Assembly (NCBI GenBank): GCA_000151295.1
Contig: GG745329.1
Coordinates: 65,507-129,506, forward strand
From: Allomyces macrogynus ATCC 38327
Taxonomy: Eukaryota; Blastocladiomycota; Blastocladiomycetes; Blastocladiales; Blastocladiaceae
Direction of reading: 5' to 3'
DNA: 64,000 bases
Below the pieces are notes generated by a model that ran no database searches, was not told where the DNA came from, and saw nothing but the letters and a program-made list of their open reading frames with translations. The position numbers and the translations under genes are program-made. This document shows, piece by piece, positions 28,228-38,371 of the stretch (position 1 is its first letter; each line of letters starts with the position of its first letter).

Positions 28228-30600
28228 ATGGAGCAACTGCCATGCGAGCTTCTCGACCGCATTTTGAGCGAGCTGCCGGAGCGGGACCTGGTCGTCGCCG
28301 CGCGCGGATGTCGCGAATGGTACATGGTGTCGCGGTGGCGGAGGGTACGTTGCTTTCCAAGTTCGGATTGCAGACGTACGGAACTTTTCTCATCAGATTT
28401 TGTATCATTTAAGTCGCTCGTCGTCCGTGCCGTCCCCGCCATCCACGACATCAACGCCATCCTGCGCGCCCACACGGGCCTGCACGCGCTGAACCTCGTC
28501 TTTGCCGGTCGCGCGACGCGTATCCCGCCCAACCCCATCTCGGCCAAGACCGCGCTCGTCCAGGACCTGCACCGGATCTCCGAGCAGTTTGCTGGCCACC
28601 CGACGTTGCGCCATGTGAGCGTCGAGTCGGACCTGGCGCTGCGCGGCGTGCTCAACTGCCCGCAGCTCGAGTCGCTCAATGTCGACACGTCCATGACCTA
28701 CGACGTGCAGGCCGATATGACCTCGGCGGCCGCGCTCGGCACGTCGCCGGGCATGGACTGGGCGCTCGAGAAGAATGGACGCAATATTGCGCACCTTCTC
28801 CAGTATTTGCCAAAGCTGCGCAAGTTGACCATCAACCGGCCGATTTTCTTTGCGTACCCCATTGAGCAGGCAGGTGCTGGGAGGGCACGTGCGTCGCATC
28901 ATGTCGCTGAGGACCCATTCTCGCTGGTCAAGACGGCACAGGCGCCGCGCCGTGCTGGCGAACGGCACCGCGCGCTCGAGTCGCTCGAAGTGAGCCAGCT
29001 GCCGATGTGGTCGCTCATCAACATGCTCGGGTTTATCCGGCGCGGGTACCTGCCGCACCTCACGACTCTCTCCCTCGAAGCCGACCTGCACATGCCGCAC
29101 GGCATCATCACGTCGCTCTCCGTCGGGTGCCCGACGCTGCGCGTCTTGCGCCTGCAGCACATCAAGCTCGGCCCCGACCACCTCTTCGAGCTGATGACGT
29201 GCGGCGACCTCGCTACCAACTTGCGCGAACTGTCTATGTCGCACGTCGAGGCCTACGCGCCCACGGCGCACGGATTGTACGACCCTCTCCTGCGCGCGAT
29301 CGCGCGGTCCTTCCCGTCGCTCGAATCGCTCAAACTCGTCTACTGCGACTGGATCGCGTCCCCCATGGTTCCGACCTGGGCCGTGCCCCTTTTCGACCCG
29401 GCCACCCCGGCCCCCGTCCGGTCGATGCGCACGCTCGACGTGTTTGACTTGGATGCCAACAATTGCGTGCGGTTCACTGCCCTTGCCCCGCTCTTCCCGG
29501 ACCTCGAGTCGATGCGCGTGCACCTCGCCTACGCCGACCTTCCGCAAATCGAAGTCGCCGCGCAATTCGCGCGCCTGCAGCACCTCGAGTTGCGGTGCAA
29601 GGGCACCACTGTGCCGATTTCCGCGGAAGCGCCAACGATTCTCGTCGAGCCCCCGCCCGTGGTTGGGTTTGCCCTGTCGAGTTCGGCACTGACCTCGCTC
29701 TTCCTCTGGACTCCGCCGCCGAAGTCGTGGCTGCTCGAGTACGCGGTCTTGCCCATGGCGCCGCACCTCACGCGCATTGTTTTGAATTATCCGTCGACCG
29801 CGTTCACCGACCTGGTCGTGCACGCCGCGCCCGTGGTCTTGGGCGCGCTCGAGCACTTGGAAGTGCGCGCAATTGGCGCCGACGGTGGCCGCAACGCGCA
29901 GCGGCTCGTGCGCGCGTTCACGCACGACGCGCCGAAACTGAAATTCTTGCATTTCGAGGCACTCTACCACCAGGCGGCCAAGTTGGACGCTGATCTTGTC
30001 GACCAATTGGTCGCCAAGGCCCCGCGGCTGCGCGCGCTTGAAGTGCAAAACTATGCGATTACGGTGGAGGTTCTCGACCGGCTGAGGAACGCGCCATGGC
30101 GCGCGCACTTGCACCATCTCGAGTTGTGTGGGGCCGCGATCGAGGCCATGGATGTGGCACTGCTGGACGCGGTGCTCGACGTGATCCGCGCGTACCGCGC
30201 GCTGCGGTCGCTGTCGCTGTCAGTGAACCGAATCAGTGACCCAGCGTGGGATATGGTGCTGGCGCTCGGTCAGTGCGCGGCCCGCGTGCGCTACTGGCCC
30301 GCGGACCAGCCGGTGAGCCGGTTCGTGCAGCGCAGCGACTCGGCCGTCGACCTGGCATCGACCGTGGAGGAGGAGGAGGCGCGAGCGTCGTCGGCGGGGA
30401 CCGGCAAGGACCTGGATGAAGCTGTGGCTGCCGTGGACCTCGAGGACCCGGTGGACAAGACAGTTGGGTACCTGGCGAGTGCCAAGATTGCGGGAGAGCG
30501 GCGCCGGATGCTCCAGACGGTCCTGGCGCGATCGTTCCCGGGGATCGAGTCGTTGGCCGTGTGGACAAAGCTGTCGTGCCGCGGCTTGGCCAATGTGTAG
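28228..30600 (+). CDS. F-box protein with leucine-rich repeats, 767 aa
   Basis: Exons 28228-28344 and 28414-30600. The 69-nt intron is stopless and a multiple of three, so the frame is also open without splicing. The N-terminus is an F-box: MEQLPCELLDRILSELPERD then LVVAARGCREWY. It would bind Skp1 in an SCF ubiquitin ligase. The rest shows irregular leucine-rich repeats, for example LRHVSVESDLALRGVLNCPQ, LESLEVSQLPMWSLINML, LTTLSLEADLH, LRVLRLQHIKLG, LESLKLVYCDW, LEHLEVRAIGADG and LRSLSLSVNRISD. They form the substrate-recognition solenoid. The C-terminal 90 residues are acidic and lack repeats. The substrate is unknown and I cannot assign an orthologue. Confidence 0.88.
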   Translation: MEQLPCELLDRILSELPERDLVVAARGCREWYMVSRWRRVRCFPSSDCRRTELFSSDFVSFKSLVVRAVPAIHDINAILRAHTGLHALNLVFAGRATRIPPNPISAKTALVQDLHRISEQFAGHPTLRHVSVESDLALRGVLNCPQLESLNVDTSMTYDVQADMTSAAALGTSPGMDWALEKNGRNIAHLLQYLPKLRKLTINRPIFFAYPIEQAGAGRARASHHVAEDPFSLVKTAQAPRRAGERHRALESLEVSQLPMWSLINMLGFIRRGYLPHLTTLSLEADLHMPHGIITSLSVGCPTLRVLRLQHIKLGPDHLFELMTCGDLATNLRELSMSHVEAYAPTAHGLYDPLLRAIARSFPSLESLKLVYCDWIASPMVPTWAVPLFDPATPAPVRSMRTLDVFDLDANNCVRFTALAPLFPDLESMRVHLAYADLPQIEVAAQFARLQHLELRCKGTTVPISAEAPTILVEPPPVVGFALSSSALTSLFLWTPPPKSWLLEYAVLPMAPHLTRIVLNYPSTAFTDLVVHAAPVVLGALEHLEVRAIGADGGRNAQRLVRAFTHDAPKLKFLHFEALYHQAAKLDADLVDQLVAKAPRLRALEVQNYAITVEVLDRLRNAPWRAHLHHLELCGAAIEAMDVALLDAVLDVIRAYRALRSLSLSVNRISDPAWDMVLALGQCAARVRYWPADQPVSRFVQRSDSAVDLASTVEEEEARASSAGTGKDLDEAVAAVDLEDPVDKTVGYLASAKIAGERRRMLQTVLARSFPGIESLAVWTKLSCRGLANV

Positions 30601-30770
30601 ATTGTGGTCCTCTTTCGAGGTTGTGATGTGATGCGAAACCATTTTCAAATTTGAGATGTATGTAATCATTGGGTAGTCGTGTTCGAATAAATCCATCCTC
30701 GTTGCTGCGTTTGCTCCAAGTTCCATCGCACCTGACGCTCCCTTCACCAACGCCAGTCCCGTCCCGACCT

Positions 30771-33090
30771 TCACTTGCTGCTCCCCTTGCGCAACACCGG
30801 CTTGGACTCCTTGCCCGCCGTCTCCTCTTCCTTTGGCTTCTCCTCGCCCTCCACCTTGGGCTTCTCGTGCTCGTGCCAGTCGAGGAACGCGCCATGGAAC
30901 CCAAACGGCACAACCGCACCCGGATCCAACGACGCGCGCGCGCGTTCCGTGAACGTCTTGGCGTCAAGCACCAAAACAAAACTAGTCGACCGGAAGCCGT
31001 CCAGCACGACACTCAACACGACGCCATCATCTTCAATCGCGGCCACAAACCCGCCGCCCGCCGACTGTGCCGCGGCCGCGGGCGATGGCACAAACACGGG
31101 TTCGCACGGGTAGCACCCGTACGCGCGCCACTCGGTCATCGCGCTCGTCTGCACGTTGGTCTTGGCCAACGAATCAAACGGCATCCGCGCCGTCCCGACC
31201 ACCGAGTAGGCGTACTGGTACTGCGGGCACATCGCCGCGAACGGGCTGATCACGGGCAGTTCGGGCCCTGGGCCGGACCGGATCTCGAACGTCGCGCGCG
31301 GGCACGTGCCCGCGGTGGCCGTCGACGAGACCGACGCGTCGATTGCGACCTCGGCGGGCGCCGACGAGTCGCGGCGCGCCCAGAGCCAGTTGCGCAGGGA
31401 GCCGAGGAGAGTCGACGCGGTCCCCGTGGCGGTGCCTGCGGCGGCACACGTGCGCACGCGCGCGAGCGTGTACCGGCGCACATAGGTGTTTTCGAAGTTG
31501 GTTGTCCCGGACCGGAACTTTTCCATGTACATTTCCTGGATCGCAGACGGCGTGCGGTAGGCGCACAGGTCGACGGTCAGGTTCACGTCGGACGAACCGT
31601 CGGCCGTCTTGACGGGTTCCTCAAAGGCGTTAATTGTGTGGAAGAAGAAGAACGGGTCCGATTCGTACGTCGCGACATGCTTTTTTAAGTGGCGGTCGAC
31701 GACGTGGAAGTAAGTCGGCGTGTTCCCGTGCCACTCGAGCGCCGACGCGACTTGCTTGGTGAAGACGATGCCGATCCCGCCGTACGCCCAGTAGTACGGG
31801 CAGCAGATCAGGATAATGTAGTTCGGCGTGAGCCCAAACGCGTGGATATACGACGCGTGCCGCGACGGAATTGTCGCCAAGATTTCCCCGCCCTCGGGGT
31901 GGTCCTTGGACAGCGAAAACACGTGCGTGCGAATCACGGGGCCCGGTTCCTGCAGGAACTGGAAATACTCGCCCGTGATCGGGTCGTACTGCTCGTGCGC
32001 CGACGACATGATCCCGCGGAACGCCGGGTTGATGTCCGTGTAGGTCATGTACCCGCGCGACTCGAGCGTCGTCTCGTCGAGCTCCTGAAGAATGTTGGCA
32101 TCGGTCTTGGCGAGCAGGATCGGGCGCGTCGTCGGTTGGCCCGGGGGAACGTCCGTGCCGAGGAAGAGCGGGAACCGTGGGGTCACGGAGACGTTGACGT
32201 TGAATTCCTTTGGCACGTCAAGGGTCGCTTGGAAGAATTTCTTGAAAAACGTGTCAGTTGGGCCCTGCGATTGAGCTGAGTGAAAGAGCGAATGGCGGTG
32301 ATCAGTTGGGATTCCAATGATTTGTCGGGTCGCGCGACGTGCATCAACAACGTACCAAATGACAGCGGCAGCGTGCCCGTCTCCTTCATGGTCTTTTCCT
32401 GCGTCTCGGACGTGAACCGGTTGCGGTAGTAGACCTTGCCCTGTTCGACCTCGAACCGGTGCATCAAGCTGAAGCCGTCAAACCAGTGGTCAATCTCGAC
32501 GACCTTGTGCGCGCCCGAGTCTTCCTGCTGCAGCTCGGTCTCGACTTGGAACTTGCCGGGACCGCAGCTAAATTCGTCATCAGGCAGTCAGCAGTTGTGA
32601 ATTCGGAATCCTAGCGCGCCCTCCACACTCTCCACCCACCCGCGCACCCGTAAGAGTATCCGTACCGATAGAATACGCCGGACAACCAATCGGGGATCTT
32701 GCCGTCAATGTTAAGCTCCTTGGGCGTCTGCACCTCGTCGCAATTGCTGAACCCGAGCAAGTACCCCTCCGGGAACTCGGCGGCCGACTCGAACGACTCG
32801 ATACTCACCCCGATATCGGGCTCCGAGATCGCGCCCGATGGGTCCGCCACGGTCATGCCCGGCGCACGGAATGCCGACATGCGGCGTCCGCCCGCGGCCT
32901 GCACGTCAGCCTGCGACTGCGAGCTGCGGCGCCGAATCTTGTCGGTTCTCGACGACCGTTTCGCGTCGTCGAGCGATTCCATGACGACGACGCCGTTCTT
33001 GACGAGCACCGACGCGCGCCGGCCGGTCGTGGCTGCGGACATCATGGCGGCGCCAGCGAAACCAAGGGTCGGGATACCCGGATGCGCCAT
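30771..33090 (-). CDS. Carotenoid cleavage oxygenase (RPE65/BCO family)
   Basis: Exons 33090-32666, 32567-32356, 32275-30771 give 713 aa. Splicing restores GVFYR-CGPGKFQVE and GTLPLSFA-QSQGPTD. Family signatures: IPDWLSGVFYR, IDHWFDGFSLMHRFEV, NVNVSVTPRFP, IHAFGLTPNYIIL and FHTINAFEE. The four iron-binding histidines are all present: His306 (SAHEQYDP), His357 (YIHAFG), His425 (FFHTIN) and His673 (GFHGAF). The enzyme is therefore predicted active: non-haem Fe(II), O2-dependent cleavage of a carotenoid or apocarotenoid double bond, giving aldehydes such as retinal. The N-terminal 110 residues are a basic, Ser-rich extension without clear transit-peptide or membrane features. The Lys/Glu-rich C-tail is also extra. 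The exact substrate and cleavage position cannot be read from sequence. Confidence 0.92.
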
Positions 33091-33287
33091 GGAGATGCGA
33101 CGCGAGGAGCGGCGCGCGGGGTCTGGAAAGGGGTGCGGAAGCGGAATGGAAGGGGCGCGTTAGCGGTGGAAATGGAGCAGCCGCGGTAGGGCCAGGATTC
33201 AGTCGTGACGCGCATACCATTCTTCCTAGAGTGCCCGATCGCGGAAATGAATGGACAAACAGGAGCGTTAGAATTCGTTCCTCCAAA

Positions 33288-33716
33288 TCAATCAGAACTC
33301 GTCCGCATCGCATACTTTGCGCCCAAAATATTGTTGGCCGATGAATCCGCGCTCCCTGTCGTCTGCTGCTTCTCATCAGGCACGACCAGGCGCGGTGGAA
33401 CGAGCGACATGCGGCGTAGCGCCTGCTTGAGACTCAGCGTGGACGCGCTTTCAGGGATCGCGCCCTGCACCGCAGGCTTGACGAGACCGCTCGCATCTTG
33501 CCGGAACCCGGCCGAGTTGGTGAGTGTGTTGTCGAGCGACGACGTGGCCGGTGCAGCTGCCGGAGCATGTCCGTCCTCCTCAGGCATTTCGAGCAAGGAC
33601 CCACCGGACGTGCGCGTCGTCGCCTCGGCCTCGAGCGCCTCGGTCTCGGGAATGCTCGTGATCTGGTAACTTTCGCGCCGGAACGGGCTTCTCGCGCGGT
33701 TGCTGGCGGCCGCCAT
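33288..33716 (-). CDS. Uncharacterised 142-aa Ser/Ala-rich protein
   Basis: Single exon. The start at 33716 has the context CTCCACCATGG, the same type of leader seen before other starts here. It begins MAAASNRARSPFRRESYQIT and continues with a Glu/Ala/Thr-rich, disordered-looking chain. A possible short helix is ASTLSLKQALRRMSLV. No domain, signal peptide or membrane segment is present. It lies upstream of the carotenoid oxygenase on the same strand, about 200 bp before that start codon, so it might be a separate gene or part of the oxygenase leader. I found no splice that would join them. Confidence 0.55.
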   Translation of the reverse strand: MAAASNRARSPFRRESYQITSIPETEALEAEATTRTSGGSLLEMPEEDGHAPAAAPATSSLDNTLTNSAGFRQDASGLVKPAVQGAIPESASTLSLKQALRRMSLVPPRLVVPDEKQQTTGSADSSANNILGAKYAMRTSSD

Positions 33717-34024
33717 GGTGGAGATTAGTGCGCGTCGCCGAAGGCGAGGATTCAAAGAGTTGTTAGGACAGAGAGGACGCTGTTCGCGCAGGGCAAGCGA
33801 CCCGAGTCCCGTCCGTCTTGAAAGCGGCTGTCCAGCAGCCCGTTTCGCTGTGACAAGGGCCGTACGCGCGGGCAAGAACGGCCTCAGCGACGGGAGAAAT
33901 CATGCGGCGTCCGCGACAGTGAGCAGCCAGAAAAGGTTTGCGCGCGGGGTGGACCAGGGGGTGCGCGCGGAGCCGAGCCGGGGTTCCCCCTCGTCTTAAG
34001 CGCAGGGCCGCCACTATTCTTGAG
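33717..34024. other. Short intergenic region
   Basis: 308 bp between two - strand genes, presumably the promoter and leader of the small gene at 33288-33716. Nothing specific is recognised. Confidence 0.4.
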
Positions 34025-35112
34025 CTAGACTTGCCGTTGGTGAAGGCCAGACGGCCGATGACAGAATGACGGGCCCCAGGCGTGGACAAGATTGCAGCAA
34101 GTCGGAGCACTCATCATGGGGACTCTTTGATTCCAGCGATTTCGATCTCGCCAAGAGTTGCAGCTCTTGATGAGGTCGCAGGCATTGACACGACAAGCGT
34201 CCCAGCTCGCGCCGAGGTTTGAACGCACGTCTTCAAATCGCGGTGACTCAGAAATATCAACACATGGCCAGCAGCCAAACCACAATACGGCAGCAAGCGC
34301 TCCAAAGATCACAGCAACGCTGACAAAAAAAATGGATTTCATCGCAAGTGAAAGGTTGCCCATCTGGGCATTGGCCTGGTGAAGGGAGACGATCAGGAGG
34401 ATCAAATTTGGCAGCGATGATGGATATCGCAACGACGGTTTGGATGAACGAACCAAGCGGAGCAGCGGGAAGTCGATGCACACAAACGCGCGGCCGTAAC
34501 GGCGCTGCATATCTTCGGCGTAGCGGATCGGGCACATCTATAATCGACAACAATGTTAGGGAGTGTTTCCGACTCGAGGAGTGTCTGTCCATCTAAAGTA
34601 CCGTGTGCGAGTGCCATAACATGGCGACATCTAGCGGCGGGAGCGGCGGGTATTCGACAATCGACGCGTCCTTGGCCACAGCCTGGGCAAGCACGTCCGT
34701 GAACGCGAAATACTGCGCCTCCGAGCCGCAAAGAAGCGCGCTGGTACGTACAGTATCTGCAGTGAGGAAATAGTTATGCAACCACAGTAGCGAAGCATCC
34801 AACGTACAGATCCTTGGCCTCGTTCGCATGGCGCAGCTGATGGTGGAATGAAGCAAGAAGGAACATGTGCGCCATTACAGTATCACGCGACACCAAGCCC
34901 TCCGTGCGCGCGCCAATCGATTCGACAAGCTTGGCCAGCGCGACCATGTCGACCTTGTTCCCATTCTGAGCAACTTGCACGATCGATGCGTGGGCAGCGA
35001 GCACGGCCTCGGTGGGTGTTGGGTTGGCAAGCGCTTCATCGTCGGCCAATGCCAGGGGCGGGACAAGGACAGAGTGAAGGGGCAGAGCTGTGACAAGAAT
35101 GGCGGTCGACAT
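34025..35112 (-). CDS. GRDP/DUF1399-like protein, about 282 aa, with possible C-terminal membrane helix
   Basis: Exons 35112-34808, 34740-34602, 34537-34484, 34375-34025. The diagnostic phrase YPPLPPLDVAMLWHSHT continues after a 64-nt intron as MCPIRYAEDMQRRYGRAF. This is the W-H-x-H...Y..D...FG signature of glycine-rich domain proteins (DUF1399 family). Upstream, AHMFLLASFHHQLRHANEA and EAQYFAFTDVLAQAV fit the helical repeats of that domain. The family's biochemical role is unclear. The last exon reads KSIFFVSVAVIFGALAAVLW, a likely membrane helix unusual for the family, then a Cys/Trp-containing tail. Another frame of the same exon is Cys-rich, so the C-terminal reading is less certain. An in-frame ATG at 35187 would add 25 residues. 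Confidence 0.68.
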
Positions 35113-35688
35113 CTTGGTGCTTGACAACGAGACAGTCGAGCAGGTTGCTGATCGTTGGAGGGAGATGGAATTGTTCGCGAGAAGCATCCTTTTTATAACA
35201 TACGCTCCATGGAAGATAGAACATTGACGCTCTGCGTTCGGGCGCGCCGCTTATTGCTCAGAGGAGCGCGGGAATGTTGCGTTGGTGTGCCACGATTGCC
35301 ACTTCTTGCCCAGGACGAGGCAGCTGCCCGCAACGACCTTTGGATCGTCCCTACGGTCGTACTCACACTCGCCGCTCGCTCCTTGACGACAGGCTTGTTC
35401 GCAGATGCGTGACAACGACTGTGAGGATCGCGTTGATTGAGTAGTGGCCGCTCTTGCAATAATCAGTGCTCGTCGTTGAAATCGAGTGGACATGGCATGG
35501 CAACCAGGAGGTCGTTGATGGATAAACAAACCCAACTTTGCTGGCTTGATGACTTTGAGACTTGGTTGTTTGTCGGCTGTCGTGTTGTGAAATGATTGTG
35601 GGTTGTGCTGCAGCAGAGGGGTTGGTTTGTATATCTTGTCGCCGTTGAACTTGCTTCCCGCAGTTGTGAACGGTTGCGAGGCGTCAGA

Positions 35689-35756
35689 GGTCAAGAGTCT
35701 GAGAAAGCGTGAGCGTCACAGCGGTCAGGAGTCTGAGAAAGCGTGAGCGTCGCAAT
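35689..35756. repeat. 34-bp tandem duplication
   Basis: Two adjacent copies of a unit centred on GAGTCTGAGAAAGCGTGAGC (35695-35714 and 35729-35748), each followed by GTC and preceded by GTCAA or GTCAG, offset by 34 bp. Confidence 0.88.
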
Positions 35757-35800
35757 CGGGCGTGTAAATGGTGACCCTCGGCTCCAATATGTGTGGTGGT

Positions 35801-36183
35801 GGGATGGATTTTGCGTCCAGTCCGCCGGTGATGGAATTGTTTGCGCGTCACAATGCGCTTGGGATGGATCTAGCGTCGTCTGAGATTGAGGTGAGTGGGA
35901 CCTGGCCATCGTCCCATATTGTTCCGGTAGGATGCTCAGCGCGTCCCAACGCCCAGCGAGTTTGCCCATTCAACAGAAGAAATAGGCACATAGCAGCACC
36001 ACGAGGTGCTGGCGAGGGCAATGGACAATGGGACGCTGACAGCGTTCAATTTGACCGCCAAGTTCAATATTTTCGCCCAATCCAGAATGGAGTGTTTTGG
36101 GATGGGTTCATCTTCTGATCGGCCTTCTGGTGGGATTGCCTGGGCGTCCCATTTCGGCAATTAGGGATGCGAAAACCATCCCA
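35801..36183. repeat. Field of degenerate dispersed repeats, consensus near GACGCGNAANCCATCCC
   Basis: Six related words occur in under 400 bp: on the - strand at 35801-35817, 35830-35849, 35861-35877, 35926-35945 and 36129-36148, and on the + strand at 36166-36183. Each begins GACGC or GATGC and ends CCATCCC or a one- or two-base variant. Spacing is irregular (about 13 to 190 bp). A weaker match lies at 36099-36112. Read as protein, several give a W/C-D-A-Q-x-I-P phrase, but the frames are not continuous. Confidence 0.65.
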
Positions 36184-36574
36184 TTTCCGACTTGCGCGAT
36201 CGGGTATGCAAAGCACAGGATTCGCAGAGCGCTTGTGTGCCAATACATACGCCTGTCCACGCGAAACACATTGTCGTCTCTCCTGCTGATGCTTTTGAAG
36301 CGAAGCGAAGTCGGTGATTACGCAGGAAGTATGGGGGACTGCATTCTAACAGACGCGCGTACGCACAACCGTCACGACTGGATCGCCTGCATCCGTGGGC
36401 TTCCGGTTGCTGTAGCACCGACCGACCCGCTGAATACAGCGGCAAATGCATCAGCGGGGAGCATTTCAATATTGATACGGGAAGCGGGAAGCAATACCTA
36501 CCGCCGACAGGTCCATGAAATGATGCCTGTACCGCATCCACTTGTGCACAAACATGGCAGCATCCATATCAATT

Positions 36575-38087
36575 TTATCCAAAATACGGCTTCGTTTTCA
36601 TCAAGCCAGGCCCGCCACGACCATTGACAAAATCGCGCGCACCCTGCTCCTTGCGGCTCACCGGTTTCACCCGTGTGACACCAATCGTTTGGCCATCGGC
36701 ACAGTGCACACGTAGTTGTGGCTCGGGTTCCAGCACGAGCTCGAACCGACCGGGCGGGAGAACCGTTGTCGGTGTTTCGGGTGCACGGAGTCCGGAGAGG
36801 TGAAGTTCCACTCGCTTGACGCCAAAGACGGTGCGCATCGGGACCTAGAAGTCAAGTGCGAAGGTGGTGGGGGTCGGCGACAGCACGACGGCCGCAAAGC
36901 AAAAACGGAAGAGGCGGGAGCGCGCACGTACCTGGTGCCCAATGGCCCGCCACCGGTTCCACACTTCCGTCGCCGACACCTCGTCCCAAAAAATGATGCC
37001 GTCCTCCTTGGTGATCTTGCGCGCGCGCGTCACCTGTTTCTCGTCCTGGATCTTGGCCTCCTCCTATGCGCTCAAACGACCGCACGATCAGGGTGGGGAT
37101 ACGGTTGGGCACGGCGAGACCCGATGGCACGGCACGTACAGCAGCTTGCTTGAAGTTGCAAATCACATCGAGGAGTAGCGCGCTGCCCTGGTCGGCCAGG
37201 AAGTTGGCGAGTTCCGGGAACCGAATAGTGTTGGGGTCGGGAATGGCCACTTTTTGCTGCGCCAAAATCGCGCCTGCGTCAAACCGGTTCGGGTCGAGGT
37301 CGATAATAGAGATCCCCGTTTCCTGGTCGTTGTTCCAAATCGCGTGCTGGATGGGTGCGGCGCCACGGTACTTTGGCAAGAGCGACGGGTGCAGGTTCAT
37401 GGCGCCGCTCGGGAACATGTCGAGAATGTACGGCGGGATAAAGTAGGGGCACGACACGACCACGGCCAGGTCGGTCTTTTCGGCGAGGTTCGAGGGCATC
37501 TATGACCAGAGAAGGAGCCGTCAATTGTTACCGCAGATCGTGGATCGATCGGGTGGAGAAGGTCGCCAACATACTTCCCAACGCTTCAAGGAGCGCGCGG
37601 GCGCGTGGAACACCTTGAGATTGTGAACGCGCGCGTATTGCGATAGGGCGTCTGCCGGTCATTTAGATCAGTCGTGCGTGAGTCCCATGGTTGACAGGGC
37701 ACTTGGGCGTGACCACCGCAGACGCGCAAACGCACTCTCGGACAGGTGCAGCTGGCGGCCGGCCGGGAAGCACGGCGGCGTGACAACGGCAATTTCATCG
37801 AAGGGCGGCTTCAAAATGTGATAGCCCTGCGGCGTGACGCGACCACTCTTTTTGTCGCCAATCGTGTCGACTTGGTTCGGGAACCATTCGCTGCGCATGC
37901 GCAGCAGATTGTCGAGCACGCGAACGGAAAAGTGGTCCGACCCAAAGTAGGTGACATGGTAGGCGCGCGCTGGTGCTTGGCAGGCTGCGCGGGTCGCGCT
38001 GGTGCGGGGCACGGTTGATCGCGCGAGGGCAGCACGCGAGCATGGCGCACGAGTAGTTGCTTGCACAATGCGGGTCCTGATCAGCAT
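36575..38087 (-). CDS. FMT1: Mitochondrial methionyl-tRNA formyltransferase
   Basis: Exons 38087-37736, 37651-37575, 37499-37140, 37063-36932, 36844-36575 give 396 aa. The start at 38087 is in a CACCATG context and opens an Arg/Ser/Ala-rich mitochondrial presequence (MLIRTRIVQATTRAPCSRAA). The formyltransferase domain follows: YHVTYFGSDHFSVRVLDNL, AVVTPP, LHLSE-NALSQYARVHNLKV, LAVVVSCPYFIPPYIL, MNLHPSLLPKYRGAAPIQH and ETGISIIDLD. Catalytic Asn178 and His180 (NLHPS) and Asp217 (FDAGAIL) are present. The C-terminal domain has DGIIFWDEVSATEVWNRWRA and VFGVKRVELHLSGLR. It formylates initiator Met-tRNA with 10-formyl-THF for mitochondrial translation. A short Lys-rich end (MKTKPYFG) is not usual. 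Confidence 0.93.
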
Positions 38088-38371
38088 GGTGAGGGCGGAA
38101 ATTGATAATGCCATTGATGCTAGTCGACTTGAAAAACATTGCGGTGGTTGGCAACGCCGCGACCGGGGCGGCTCACCCCACGTGACCGATCAACACCGAT
38201 GCGAGCGGCCGACCACCGCATCCCCGCGCGCTGACCGACCACGACAGCGACCGCGACGACGACGATCCGCGCTGCACCACTCTCTGCAGCCGCTGCCCGC
38301 ACGCCGCTGATCGCCCGCGCCCGTGCTGTGCCCGCGCTCGCGCCCGCCCGACAAGCCCTCGCCACACCACC

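Larger units (their letters stand above)
35113..36574. other. 1.46-kb AT-richer intergenic region with repeats
   Basis: GC content falls visibly here compared with the rest of the window. A 176-aa + frame (36097-36627) and several - frames have no motif or biased composition and run across the FMT1 terminus, so I do not call them. The region contains the 34-bp tandem repeat at 35689-35756 and a field of degenerate roughly 17-20-bp repeats at 35801-36183. Confidence 0.55.

Noticed and set aside
36097..36627. 176-aa + strand frame upstream of and overlapping the FMT1 end
   Set aside because: No motif or domain. It runs through the degenerate repeat field and into the 3' end of a confirmed - strand gene.
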